Source of the DNA: Novosphingobium sp. PP1Y
Lineage (GTDB): Bacteria > Pseudomonadota > Alphaproteobacteria > Sphingomonadales > Sphingomonadaceae
DNA length: 64,000 nucleotides
Direction of reading: 5' to 3'
Assembly (NCBI RefSeq): GCF_000253255.1
Contig: NC_015583.1
Coordinates: 930,001 to 994,000 of the forward strand
Shown here: in pieces, positions 44,145-53,556 of the stretch
How positions within the stretch are numbered: the stretch's first letter is position 1
Layout of the letters: the number at the start of each line of letters is the position of its first letter
Translations under genes and position numbers: made by a program
Notes under the pieces: model-generated
Databases searched by the model: none
The model's input: the letters and a program-made list of their open reading frames with translations, nothing else
Told to the model about the DNA's origin: nothing

Positions 44145-47100
44145 TTACATCGTCAGCTTTGCACCCACCCAGAAGCGACGTCCCAGGATGTCGCCATAGG
44201 CAATCTGCGGGTAGGAAGGCTGCTTGTCGGTGAAGTTGTCGATGCCGGCGCGGAAGGTCATGCGTCCGGTGTCCCACTGCATCGAGATCGAGTGAGTCAG
44301 GTTGTTGTCGAGCCGCGGATTGGGATTGTTCTCGATCGTGGCGTAGTAATCGGCCCTCGTCGAATCCAGATAGTAGGCCTGATAGCTCACCTTGACGGGC
44401 CCCTTGGTCCAGTCGAGGTTGAAGCGACCTTCCCAGGTCGGCTTGAGATAGGTGTTGTCGGTGCGCGTGAAGGTCTCGCCGGTTACCGAAGTGGTCAGCA
44501 GCGTATTGTGCGTCGCATTCACGCCGAGGTGGATGGTGCCCAGGTCGCCCGGCATGAAGACGTAGTCGAGCGCATAGACTTCGCCGCGGTACTTGACGAC
44601 GCCTGCGTTGAATGTCGTGGAAGTGCCGGTAACGATGGTGCCGCCGGGGCTGACGCCATCCGAAGCGGCGAGCCTGGTGAAGGCATTGCAGACGGCAGGA
44701 TCGGGGTCGGTATTGTCATAGCAGGTGGCCGTGAAGTCCGAGGTGATGAAGGACGATAGGCCGTCCTTCAGATCGATCTCGATGCGGTCGGCGCTGATCG
44801 TCAGTCCGGGAATGAATGCCGGTTGGAGGACGATACCGTAAGTGAAGGTGTCCGAGACCTCATTACGCAGGTTCGGATTGCCTCCCGTGGTAATCGTCGC
44901 GCGCTCGAAGTTTTCGGCCGGGTCCTGGAAGTTGGCGAGGCGCTCCGCCGCGCTCAAGCCCGCATTGGTGCCGTCGAACTCAACGCCATAGTTCGGGTTG
45001 GCCTCGAACAGGGCGAGGCAGTTGGCGTAGCGAACGGAAGGATTGGGGCCGCTGGTGATGCGGTCCGAATCGCAAGGGTCCGCGCCGACGGAGCCGAGCT
45101 GGGTCGATGATGGAGCGAACAACTGAGCCAGTGTCGGTGCCCGGAAATTGCGGCTGCGCGAGACACGCAGGGTTATGCCGTCGACCGGCTGCCAGCGCAT
45201 CCCCAGATCCCAGACCTGTTCCTTGCCAGCGATGGAGTTGTCGACCAGTCGGCCCGCGGCGCTGGCCTCGAGCATCTTGACGATGGGAACGTCCATTGCC
45301 CTGTCGACCAGCGGGATCAGGAGTTCGGCGGAAATCTCATCGGTGTTGTAGCCTGCAGACTGGCCGACTTCCATCGTGCCACCGCCGAACAGTCCCTGCT
45401 GGTTAGCGGCGAGCGGCGTGTAGCGTGCCTTTTCGTCGCGGTGCTCATAGGCCACGCTGAACTTTGCGGCGCCGGCGGGGAGGAAGAACAGGTCTCCGCC
45501 GAATGTCGCAAGCATGTCCACCTGCTCATTGACGTAGTCGAGCCCGGCGCGAACGCTGACGTAGTTCTGCGCCTCGGCGCTGACATTGCCATTGCCGAAA
45601 GGATTGATCGGCGCGCACGAGGGGTCGTCGTTGGTGGCATCGGCGTCGGCGTTGATGGCACAGACTATATCGCCGCCGGAGAGCACTGCATTGATGGCGT
45701 TGCCGTACTTTGCGTTGTCGACTTCCCAGCGGCGCTGCGAACCTTTGACCCGCGCGTAGCTGCCCGAGACCGACCAGTAAAAGTCGCGATCGCCGACCGA
45801 AAAATCACCGTCGGCGCCGATGAGCGCCCGGTATGTGTCGGTCTTGTAGGTCTGGACGTTGTCGGGCGTCAGGTCGTAGAAGTACTTCGACAGGAACAGG
45901 GGCGCCCCGAAGGCAAAGCCCGGGCTGGCGGCCGATAGCGTCGCCTTCGCGGAATCGCTGAGATAGGGATTGTTGATCGTGAAGATCACCGGCCCGGCGT
46001 ATGTGCCGTAGTTCAGGATCGTGCGGCTCTGGCCCTGCGGCAGTTCGGTTCCCTCTGTATGGGCGTAGAGCAACTCGGTACGCAGGGTAATGGCATCGGT
46101 CAGGTCGTAATGGGCGATGACGTTGCCGGTGAAGCGTTCCAGCCCCGTGCGCAGGCCGACCAGATTGTTGTAGGCAAAGCCATCGCCGCCGCTGGAGAAT
46201 GGGATGCCGACCTGGCTGCCTGGATCGAAGGGCACGAGGTCGCCGCTGGAATCGAACTGCAGCGGCGTTCCGTTCAATTGCGTCAAGAAGCTGGTAAACG
46301 GCGCGGGCGCATTGAAAACGACACCGTTCGAATTGAATTCCCAGAAGTGCGCGTCGAGCAGCTCTTCGCGCGAGGGTATGCCGTCGTTGGGTCCGGTATC
46401 GTCGGGATTGGTGACAGTCAGTCGACCCAGCGCGGAAAGCGGACGCGCGTCGTAACGCAGGAGCGGGGACTTCGCGTAATTCAGGTCGATCGCGATATTG
46501 CCGCGGTTCTCGGCGAAATTGGTGCCCGCCGTGCCGCGCAAGCTGTAGGTGTGATAGTCGCCGCGCGACGATATGCCGTTTTGCGCGTCGAGCTCGATTC
46601 CTTCGAAGTCCTGCTTGAGGACATAGTTCACGACGCCCGAAATCGCATCCGAGCCATAGACGGCAGCGCCGCCGCCCTGGACTACTTCGACGCGCTCGAG
46701 CAGGCCAAGCGGGATGATGTTGGCATCGACCTGCGCGTCGCCTTGTCCGGTGGCCGCAGATGTGGTGACCATACGGCGGCCGTTGAGCAAGGTCAGCGTG
46801 CGACCGGTGCCCAGACCGAAGAGATTCGGATATTGCTGGCCCGAACCGCTGCCTTCCCCACTGCCGTCGGCCTGTGCAAGCATGGGGCTGTTGGAGGTGA
46901 GCTGATTGAGGGCCTGGGAAGCGCTCGTGTAGCCGCGATCGGAGATGACCTGTGCGTCGACGATGTCGAGCGGGGCGCTCTCTTCCGCACGGTCGCGGCG
47001 GATGCGCGAACCGGTAACGACGATCTCGCCAGCATCGTCGCTGGCGACGGTTGCCGGAGCGATGTTCTGGGCAAATGCGGGCGCGGCGCTCGCAATCCAT

Positions 47101-47192
47101 GCGGCTGTCGCGGTGGAGACCAGTAACGCGGTTACCCCGGCGCTATGGTTGCGGACTTGAGACTCCCTGCTGATCATCGAACTACCCCTCAT
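44145..47192 (-). CDS. Large TonB-dependent receptor of the peptide-related locus
   Basis: A 1015-residue outer-membrane receptor. The signal peptide ends near AFAQN (about residue 42), the TonB box region is GEIVVTGSRIRR, and the plug contains LNGRRMVTTSA and VEVVQGGGAAVYGSDAISG. The barrel ends FWVGAKLTM. The length and the GSRIRR start put it in the large class common in sphingomonads and often linked to peptide or glycan substrates. ATG at 47177 is an alternative start. It lies between the aminotransferase/permease block and the second S10 gene, same strand. Confidence 0.92.
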   Translation of the reverse strand: MRGSSMISRESQVRNHSAGVTALLVSTATAAWIASAAPAFAQNIAPATVASDDAGEIVVTGSRIRRDRAEESAPLDIVDAQVISDRGYTSASQALNQLTSNSPMLAQADGSGEGSGSGQQYPNLFGLGTGRTLTLLNGRRMVTTSAATGQGDAQVDANIIPLGLLERVEVVQGGGAAVYGSDAISGVVNYVLKQDFEGIELDAQNGISSRGDYHTYSLRGTAGTNFAENRGNIAIDLNYAKSPLLRYDARPLSALGRLTVTNPDDTGPNDGIPSREELLDAHFWEFNSNGVVFNAPAPFTSFLTQLNGTPLQFDSSGDLVPFDPGSQVGIPFSSGGDGFAYNNLVGLRTGLERFTGNVIAHYDLTDAITLRTELLYAHTEGTELPQGQSRTILNYGTYAGPVIFTINNPYLSDSAKATLSAASPGFAFGAPLFLSKYFYDLTPDNVQTYKTDTYRALIGADGDFSVGDRDFYWSVSGSYARVKGSQRRWEVDNAKYGNAINAVLSGGDIVCAINADADATNDDPSCAPINPFGNGNVSAEAQNYVSVRAGLDYVNEQVDMLATFGGDLFFLPAGAAKFSVAYEHRDEKARYTPLAANQQGLFGGGTMEVGQSAGYNTDEISAELLIPLVDRAMDVPIVKMLEASAAGRLVDNSIAGKEQVWDLGMRWQPVDGITLRVSRSRNFRAPTLAQLFAPSSTQLGSVGADPCDSDRITSGPNPSVRYANCLALFEANPNYGVEFDGTNAGLSAAERLANFQDPAENFERATITTGGNPNLRNEVSDTFTYGIVLQPAFIPGLTISADRIEIDLKDGLSSFITSDFTATCYDNTDPDPAVCNAFTRLAASDGVSPGGTIVTGTSTTFNAGVVKYRGEVYALDYVFMPGDLGTIHLGVNATHNTLLTTSVTGETFTRTDNTYLKPTWEGRFNLDWTKGPVKVSYQAYYLDSTRADYYATIENNPNPRLDNNLTHSISMQWDTGRMTFRAGIDNFTDKQPSYPQIAYGDILGRRFWVGAKLTM

Positions 47193-47322
47193 GTTCCGCC
47201 TGCAATACGGCTTGTCTGGGAAGCAGAGTAATCGAGATCGTGAGGCAGTATGTTGCGAACTTGCGCTTCAGGTGGGGCGCCGGTGCATTGTGCAATCGGC
47301 TATCCGGGCCTTTGAGAAATTT

Positions 47323-48804
47323 TTATTCCACATTTCGGACATTGCCCGCATTGGAGAGGAACGATTTGAGGTCATTCGCAAATTGCACCTTCTCTGTGGG
47401 TTCCTCGTACATCATGTGCCCGCCGCGGTAGCAGTGGGTGTCCACGCGCTTTGCCAGTGGCGGGGCAAATTGGTTGGCCGCCTCGCTGTTGGCCGCGCAT
47501 CCGTTAAGCGAATCGTAGAGGCCGGTGGCGACGAACACGCGCATGGCAGGTGCCAGTTCCAGCGCGCGCAGGACCCAAGGCTGCGATGGGCTGGGTGGAC
47601 CTTCGCCTGCCATGGCGCGGGAGAGGGACTCCTTCGTGATCGGGGCCTGGTCGTACTGCCAGTTTCCGCCGACCGGCAGTTCGGGAACTTCGATACCGGC
47701 ATACTTGCCATCGCGGTATCCCAACCTCTGGCGATAGTAGGCAATCACCGCATGGCTGCCTGACTTTTCTTCTTTGGACACGGTTTTGCGCATGTCGAAT
47801 ATTCCCAGGGTCTTGCCCTCGTCGGCGAGCAGGCCCTGGCGAAAGTCGCGTGGTGAAACCCATAGTGTAGCCGTGTCGATCCGGCCCGGCGCAATGCCCA
47901 TGTAATGGGCAAGCCCGGTCACGACTGCCTGCCGCTGCGGAGCGGTTAGCGATTGCGGGGCGGCGAGGGCGGGGTACCAGACTTCCCGTGCCCACTGTTC
48001 GGAACTGGCGAGGGCGGAGGCGGGATCGGCGGACAAGCGCGCATCGAGTTTGCCGAGGGCAAGGGCGGTCGCCGTGCGGTTGGGCAGGGTGAGTGCTCGC
48101 ATCAGGGCCCGGTCCCGCTCCTCGCCCATGGGAATGCCGCCGGAGATCAGCGCGACGCCGGCAACCGGTTGCCCGACCTGCACAAGCGCCTCGGCAACGG
48201 CGGAAGCCCGCCAGGTGCCGAAACTCTCGCCAACGAGATAGAGTGGCGAGCCGGTACGACCCTGGGATGCGAGGAAGCGACGGATGAATTGTGCGGTCGC
48301 GGCGATGTCACCGGTCGTCGAATAGAGCGTCCTGGCTGCTTCGTCGGAACTGGCGCGGCTGAAACCGGTTCCGGCGGGATCGAGAAATACAAGATCGGCC
48401 GCGGGCAAGGGGCTGTCGGCATTGTCGATCATCCTGCCATTTTCCAAGGTTCTGGGACCAAGGGCGTCGAACTGCAGAAGCCGCGAATCCGCTCCGGGAC
48501 CACCGTTCCAGACGAAGGCGATCGGCCGCTGCCCTGCCTTGTCATGCGGGAGCAGATAGGCCGTGTAGAACAGGTCTGCCAGCGCCCCATCCTGTCTGTC
48601 GGTGATGCGGATCGTTCCGGCGCAGGCCGTATATCCTAGCGGGCCGTCTGCGAGCGCGAGGGTGCTTTCGGTTCGCGTTGCATCGCCCGGGCATGACGGC
48701 GTCACCTGTCCAGCGTCACTTCGCAGTGGCGCGAGGTGTTGACACGCTGCAAGGCCCCCCAAGGCCAGGGACATGGTCAGGATGCGAGATGATTTGACGG
48801 GCAT
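47323..48804 (-). CDS. S10-family serine carboxypeptidase lipoprotein (copy 2)
   Basis: A 493-residue S10-type hydrolase, divergent in sequence from copies 1 and 3. It begins with a type II signal peptide with lipobox LAAC (Cys about residue 21), so it is probably lipid-anchored. Family marks are VWNGGPGADSRLLQ, VFLDPAGTGFS, the Ser in LVGESFGT, the Asp in TGLYDSLNG and the His in RGGHMMYEE. It sits just upstream of the TonB receptor on the same strand, with about 130 bases between. Confidence 0.88.
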   Translation of the reverse strand: MPVKSSRILTMSLALGGLAACQHLAPLRSDAGQVTPSCPGDATRTESTLALADGPLGYTACAGTIRITDRQDGALADLFYTAYLLPHDKAGQRPIAFVWNGGPGADSRLLQFDALGPRTLENGRMIDNADSPLPAADLVFLDPAGTGFSRASSDEAARTLYSTTGDIAATAQFIRRFLASQGRTGSPLYLVGESFGTWRASAVAEALVQVGQPVAGVALISGGIPMGEERDRALMRALTLPNRTATALALGKLDARLSADPASALASSEQWAREVWYPALAAPQSLTAPQRQAVVTGLAHYMGIAPGRIDTATLWVSPRDFRQGLLADEGKTLGIFDMRKTVSKEEKSGSHAVIAYYRQRLGYRDGKYAGIEVPELPVGGNWQYDQAPITKESLSRAMAGEGPPSPSQPWVLRALELAPAMRVFVATGLYDSLNGCAANSEAANQFAPPLAKRVDTHCYRGGHMMYEEPTEKVQFANDLKSFLSNAGNVRNVE

Positions 48805-48970
48805 GGCTGATCCCTTGCAGCAGATTGTCTCGCCAGACTAGCGCCAGTGGGACGGCAATTTTATGCGCGAATGGACCTTAAGGTACGCACGTCACTCCGG
48901 TTTTCGGTTATCCAATACAGTGGTGGGGGCCAAAATGCGCAATTCTTATGCGCAAATCTTTCCGTAGGAT

Positions 48971-50263
48971 GTGGAAATGATCGAGCGCCCTGATTCGCAG
49001 CAATCCAAACTGTCCCGCAGGAACGTCCTGCGCGGCTCGGCAATGTTGCCGCTTGGTTCTTTGCTGGCGGGTGAAGCCTTGTCGGCTGCAAGCGTTTCGC
49101 CCCTGACATCGGCAACCGCTTCGCTGGCGCGCTCCGGAGAGTTTGCGCCGATGGAGAAGATCTACCTCGATTCCGGCACGATGCATCCGGTGCCGTTGCC
49201 CGCGAAGGCGTCGCTCGATACCTACCTCACCGCGCGTACCGAGACGCGATCATGGCCGACCGAAGAAGTGGAAGGCCGGGTCAAGACCGCCTTCGCGCGA
49301 TTGATCAATGCAGCGCCGGAAGATCTCGCTTTCGTTCAGAGTACGACGGCGGGCGAGCAACTTGTCGTCGAAGCCCTGGATCTGCCCGCGGCAGGCGGCA
49401 GCGTGGTGACCGACACGCTTCACTTCTTCGGCTCTTTCTGGCTGTATGAGCAGCTTGCCGCGCAAGGGGTCGATGTACGCTGGATCAGGCCTGTGGACGG
49501 CCGGATCGATCCTGATGCCTACGAAAGGGCAATCGGGCCCGGTACCCGCCTCGTCAGTCTTTCGCTCGTGTCGACCTACAACGGCTTCGAACACGACCTG
49601 GCCCGCATCTGTGAAATCGCTCATGCCCATGGCGCCATGGTCTATGCCGATATCATCCATGGCGCGGGCACGGTGCCCATCGACGTGCAGGAGAGCGGCG
49701 TCGATTTCGCGGCCAGTGCCAGCTACAAGTGGCTCATGGGCGATTTCGGGCTTGGCTTTCTCTATGTTCGCCCCGACCGCCTGAAGGACCTCAAGCGTCC
49801 GCGCTTCGGTTATTACCAGCTCGAGCGTTTCAGTTCGCACGTCTACCCATACGACAGCGCGGGCGACAATGTCGCAGACATGGCTCCGCGCGCCGACGCC
49901 GAAGGCATGTTCGCGATGGGAACCCGCTCGCACGGCGTCATGGCCCAGCTCGACTGGTCGTTGGCGCGGCTGCTCGAACTGGGCACGGACCGGATCATGG
50001 CACATCGACAGCCGATGCTGCAGCGGCTTCACGAAACCCTGCCACGCAAGGGCTATCGCGTCGCAACGCCTCCGGAATGCCGCAGCCCCTTGTTCACCTG
50101 TGTCCTGCAGGATGCCTACAAGCGCCTGTCCGAGCCGCTTGAGCAGGCGGGCTTGCACATCACGTTGAGCCGCAATCGCTTTCGCGTCTGTCCTTCCTGG
50201 TTCAATTCCATGGACGACATCGAACGCCTCATCGACGCCTTGCCCATTCAGAAACCGGAATAA
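48971..50263 (+). CDS. Tat-exported class V PLP-dependent enzyme
   Basis: A 430-residue fold-type I PLP protein of the aminotransferase V/isopenicillin N epimerase group. It carries a twin-arginine signal, SRRNVLRGSAMLPL (about residues 15-28), followed by an Ala-rich hydrophobic stretch. Folding with cofactor before export is the normal reason for Tat use. PLP contacts are visible as YADIIHGAG (Asp) and the Lys in SASYKWLMGDFG. It would work in the periplasm, an unusual place for a PLP enzyme: epimerisation, lyase or desulfuration chemistry are all possible. S10 copy 3 follows after nine bases. Confidence 0.87.
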   Translation: MEMIERPDSQQSKLSRRNVLRGSAMLPLGSLLAGEALSAASVSPLTSATASLARSGEFAPMEKIYLDSGTMHPVPLPAKASLDTYLTARTETRSWPTEEVEGRVKTAFARLINAAPEDLAFVQSTTAGEQLVVEALDLPAAGGSVVTDTLHFFGSFWLYEQLAAQGVDVRWIRPVDGRIDPDAYERAIGPGTRLVSLSLVSTYNGFEHDLARICEIAHAHGAMVYADIIHGAGTVPIDVQESGVDFAASASYKWLMGDFGLGFLYVRPDRLKDLKRPRFGYYQLERFSSHVYPYDSAGDNVADMAPRADAEGMFAMGTRSHGVMAQLDWSLARLLELGTDRIMAHRQPMLQRLHETLPRKGYRVATPPECRSPLFTCVLQDAYKRLSEPLEQAGLHITLSRNRFRVCPSWFNSMDDIERLIDALPIQKPE

Positions 50264-50271
50264 CCAGCCCT

Positions 50272-51786
50272 ATGCATTTCAGGACCCTGCGAGCGAGCGT
50301 GCTTGCGCTGAGCCTTGCCATGATCTCATCGGCATCCGTCAGTGCGCAGGACGAGAGCCTGCCGATGCCGCCCGTCTTCCTCAAGGCCATGGAAGCAATG
50401 GTGGAGCGCGACGCGCCGAGCGCACGTGTCGTGACGACGCACCACCAGGGCGAATTCGGTGGCCGGTCGGTACGCTACGATGCGATCGTCACGGAAAGCC
50501 CGGTTGCCAACGACAAGGGCGAGAAGGCTGCTGTCCTGGTTACCTATGCCTATGTTGCGCACAATGTCGGGCAAAAGGCCGAACGTCCCGTGCTGTTTAT
50601 CTTCAACGGCGGCCCGGGAGCCTCGTCCTCTCCGCTGCACCTTTCGGCCTTCGGGCCCATGCGTATCGTCGAGAAGGAAGGCGCCAAGCCTCGCCTAGCG
50701 AACAACCCCTTCAGCCTGCTCGATGTCGCCGACCTCGTCTTCATCGATCCGCCCGGCACCGGAACCAGCATGCCGATCAAGGGCGTCGATGCGACGAGCC
50801 TGTTTTCCGTCGATGGCGATGCTCGGGCCGTAGCCGATGTGGTGCAGCGTTGGCGCGTGGCCAACGGGCGCACTGGTTCTCCTTTCGCACTCGTGGGCGA
50901 GAGCTACGGGACCGCGCGGGCCCTCGCCATGCTCAATGCCCAGAGCAAAGCCGACCTGCCCTTGCCTGATGGCGTGGCGCTTCTGTCCCTCTCGATCGGA
51001 GACAGTAACGGGCCGATCGTCTCGGACGTCACTCTGCTGCCGACCCTGGCCGCGGTTGCCTGGTATCATGGCGCCGTCGACCGCCAGGGGCGTTCGATCC
51101 AAGAACAGTTCGCGCGGGCCCGGGCCTTTGCGGAAGGCGACTATGCCAAGGCCCTGATAGCGGGCGCATCGCTTGACCCTGCGGAACGTGCGCGGGTCGC
51201 GCAGCGCATGTCGAGCCTTATCGGCCTGCCCGCAGCGAAGTTCGAACGGGACGGACTGCAACTCGACAGGCAGGAGTTCATGCTCGGACTGCTGGCCGAC
51301 AAGGGCTTGCGCACAGGCCAGCTCGACGGTCGGGCCAAGCGGGCCATCGCCGAGTCCAACATGCATCCCCCTTTCGACGATCCGTCGATGACATTGGGCG
51401 CAGAGACCGGCAGCCTCATTTCCGAGTATATCGAAGATCGGCTCGGCTATGCGCTGCCGAGTCCGTATCGCACGCTCAACCTCGGCATCAACTTCAAGTG
51501 GAATTGGGGGAGGGGCGAAGTCTACAGGACCGTGCGCTTCGCGCCCTATCTGGCCAAGGCGATGGAGGCCAAGCCCAGCCTCAAGCTGATGACAGTTGGA
51601 GGATACTACGACATTACTACGCCTATCGCGGCAGGCCTGTTCGCGCTCGATCATGCCGGGATCGGTCCGGGCAGGCGTACCTCGAAGGCCTATGCCGCAG
51701 GGCATTCGGTATTCGAGGACGAGAGTGAACTGGCGCGCCTTGCCGCCGACATGCGAATATGGGCCCAAACGCTCGGAAGATCCTGA
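50272..51786 (+). CDS. S10-family serine carboxypeptidase (copy 3)
   Basis: A 504-residue exported S10 enzyme with signal peptide (cleavage near SAQD, residue 25). Motifs: FNGGPGASSSPLHLS, VFIDPPGTGTS, the Ser in LVGESYGT, the Asp in GGYYDITTP and the His in AAGHSVFEDE. The whole triad is intact. It forms a two-gene unit with the Tat-exported PLP enzyme (nine-base gap), so the two probably act one after the other on the same periplasmic substrate. Confidence 0.9.
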   Translation: MHFRTLRASVLALSLAMISSASVSAQDESLPMPPVFLKAMEAMVERDAPSARVVTTHHQGEFGGRSVRYDAIVTESPVANDKGEKAAVLVTYAYVAHNVGQKAERPVLFIFNGGPGASSSPLHLSAFGPMRIVEKEGAKPRLANNPFSLLDVADLVFIDPPGTGTSMPIKGVDATSLFSVDGDARAVADVVQRWRVANGRTGSPFALVGESYGTARALAMLNAQSKADLPLPDGVALLSLSIGDSNGPIVSDVTLLPTLAAVAWYHGAVDRQGRSIQEQFARARAFAEGDYAKALIAGASLDPAERARVAQRMSSLIGLPAAKFERDGLQLDRQEFMLGLLADKGLRTGQLDGRAKRAIAESNMHPPFDDPSMTLGAETGSLISEYIEDRLGYALPSPYRTLNLGINFKWNWGRGEVYRTVRFAPYLAKAMEAKPSLKLMTVGGYYDITTPIAAGLFALDHAGIGPGRRTSKAYAAGHSVFEDESELARLAADMRIWAQTLGRS

Positions 51787-51915
51787 TAGGCAGGTTTCCT
51801 GGCTAGCCTGACCGTGCAGTCTGGGCGATGCCTCGCGCCGATAGGGGTTGCCATTGCAAAGCCTGCTGAAGATCCCATCTTGATTGTGTAAGAACAGTCA
51901 GGAGGCGAAGTAGTC

Positions 51916-52548
51916 ATGCTTATCGCCGTTGATGGTCCTATCGGATCGGGAAAGGGTTCGATCGCCAGGGGGCTCGCCTGGCATTTCCAGGTACCTTACC
52001 TCAAGACCGGTTTGCATTACCGAGCCGTTGCGCGGCAGGTCATCCTGAATGGGGGCCGCGTCGATGACGAGGACGACGCGCTGGCGGCCTGCGATTTCCC
52101 CATGGGTCTGCTGGGTGAACCGCACTTGCGCTCGGAACTGGTGGCGGACCTTGCCAGTCGCGTGGCGGTTTTCCCCTCTGTTCGGCAGGCGCTGTTCCAA
52201 CGCCAGTGGGTCTTTGCCCACAGGAAGGGTGGCGCCATTCTTGAAGGCCGCGATATCGCCACAGTCATCGCACCCGATGCCGATGCGAAGATCTTCGTCA
52301 CCGCCAACCCCGACATACGCCTGCGCCACCGCTTCGATGAACTGCTTGAAATGGAATACCCGATCGAGCTCAAGGAACTGGCTACCGAAGTCACGGCTCG
52401 GGATTTTCGGGATGAGAGCCGCGCCCAGGCGCCCTTGCGAATGTGCCGCGATGCCATACTGATCGACACCTCGGGCCTTGCGCCGCGCGAAGCGATCTCG
52501 ACTGCAATCGGCCTCATCCGTAACGGTCGCCGCCCGCAGCTGCATTGA
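51916..52548 (+). CDS. cmk: Cytidylate kinase-family protein
   Basis: A 210-residue P-loop kinase. The P-loop is DGPIGSGKGSIARGL at the start, and YLKTGLHYRAVA (normally YLDTGAMYRAV) and EGRDIATVIAPDA are Cmk marks. It would phosphorylate CMP/dCMP. In most alphaproteobacteria cmk lies next to rpsA; here it stands alone. It may be a second, diverged copy with relaxed specificity or the sole one relocated. AGTCAGGAGG precedes the start. Confidence 0.82.
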   Translation: MLIAVDGPIGSGKGSIARGLAWHFQVPYLKTGLHYRAVARQVILNGGRVDDEDDALAACDFPMGLLGEPHLRSELVADLASRVAVFPSVRQALFQRQWVFAHRKGGAILEGRDIATVIAPDADAKIFVTANPDIRLRHRFDELLEMEYPIELKELATEVTARDFRDESRAQAPLRMCRDAILIDTSGLAPREAISTAIGLIRNGRRPQLH

Positions 52549-52626
52549 GTATCTTGTGGCAGGCCAGCTCGAGACGGAATCGAGCGAAGACCTTTTGCCT
52601 TGCGCGGAACGGGAGCGGGCTGTGCT

Positions 52627-53505
52627 TCAGCTGAGTTGTGCGCGGACCCCACCAAGCGGAATTGGCGCTCCTTCCGCCTCCAGTTCGTTCAGTGTCGCAA
52701 GGGCCATGGCGCGATAGGCAGGCAGGACCTGCGGGCATTGATCGGCAAGGGCCGTCATGTGCCGCCCGATCGTTTCGCGGTCTCCCCTCAGCACCGGACC
52801 GGAAAGCGCATCGAACCCGCGCGCGAGGCTGTTCTCCAGCGCCGCACGGACCAACGGGGCCAACATGGCGTTGGGTTCCTCGACTCCCGCGGCAGACAGG
52901 ATCCGGGAGGAACCGGACAGCAGGGTCACGAGGTGATTGGCTGCATGGCACAAGCCTGCGTGATAGAGCGCGCGTAGGTCCTCGGTGATTTCGGCCGTCA
53001 CACCGCCCAGACCGGCGACGATCTGCCTTGCCGTTTCCCAGGCGCTGTCGCTCGATCCGGTGATTGCGAAATAGGCGCCTGACATTCGCGTTACTTCCTC
53101 GAGCGGATTTCCGGTGAAGGTCATGGCCGGGTGAATAGCTGCGGTGAGCGCGCCCTTCTCGCGCAGGGGGGCGAGTACGGATGCACCGCTGCGTCCGCTG
53201 ACATGGAAGACGAAAGGCGTGTGTTCGGCAGGGATGAGCGATGCCATCTGCTTGACCACGGGGGCGACAGCATCGTCGGAAACGGCTATGGCGATGATGT
53301 CGCATGCCTCGATGAGATCGCTCATGTTCTCGCTGGCACTCGCCTTTCGTCCGACCCGCGAAATGGCCTCCTCGCGCCCGGCGGCCGAGCGGCCCCAGAT
53401 CAGCGGCGGTGATGAGGTGGCTTTGCCGAGGCCGAGTGCCAACGCCTGGGCGACGCGTCCCGTGCCGATAATGCCTATCCGGCTATTTGCAGAAATGCCC
53501 GTCAT
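52627..53505 (-). CDS. DUF2520 Rossmann-fold oxidoreductase
   Basis: A 292-residue protein with an N-terminal NAD(P)-binding domain (IGIIGTGRVAQALALGL, residues 10-26), then HVSGRSGASVLAPLRE and IHPAMTFTGN typical of DUF2520, and a C-terminal all-helical domain. The family resembles ketopantoate and pyrroline-5-carboxylate reductases, but its substrate is not established. Nothing nearby explains its role. Confidence 0.85.
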   Translation of the reverse strand: MTGISANSRIGIIGTGRVAQALALGLGKATSSPPLIWGRSAAGREEAISRVGRKASASENMSDLIEACDIIAIAVSDDAVAPVVKQMASLIPAEHTPFVFHVSGRSGASVLAPLREKGALTAAIHPAMTFTGNPLEEVTRMSGAYFAITGSSDSAWETARQIVAGLGGVTAEITEDLRALYHAGLCHAANHLVTLLSGSSRILSAAGVEEPNAMLAPLVRAALENSLARGFDALSGPVLRGDRETIGRHMTALADQCPQVLPAYRAMALATLNELEAEGAPIPLGGVRAQLS

Positions 53506-53556
53506 GTCTCGGCTGTACCAGCCTCGAGGCCGTGAATGCGAGAGGAGATTGCGGTG

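Noticed and set aside
45805..47100. A 431-residue minus-strand frame inside the large TonB receptor gene
   Set aside because: Same strand, shifted frame, Arg-rich without motifs; the receptor frame explains the region.
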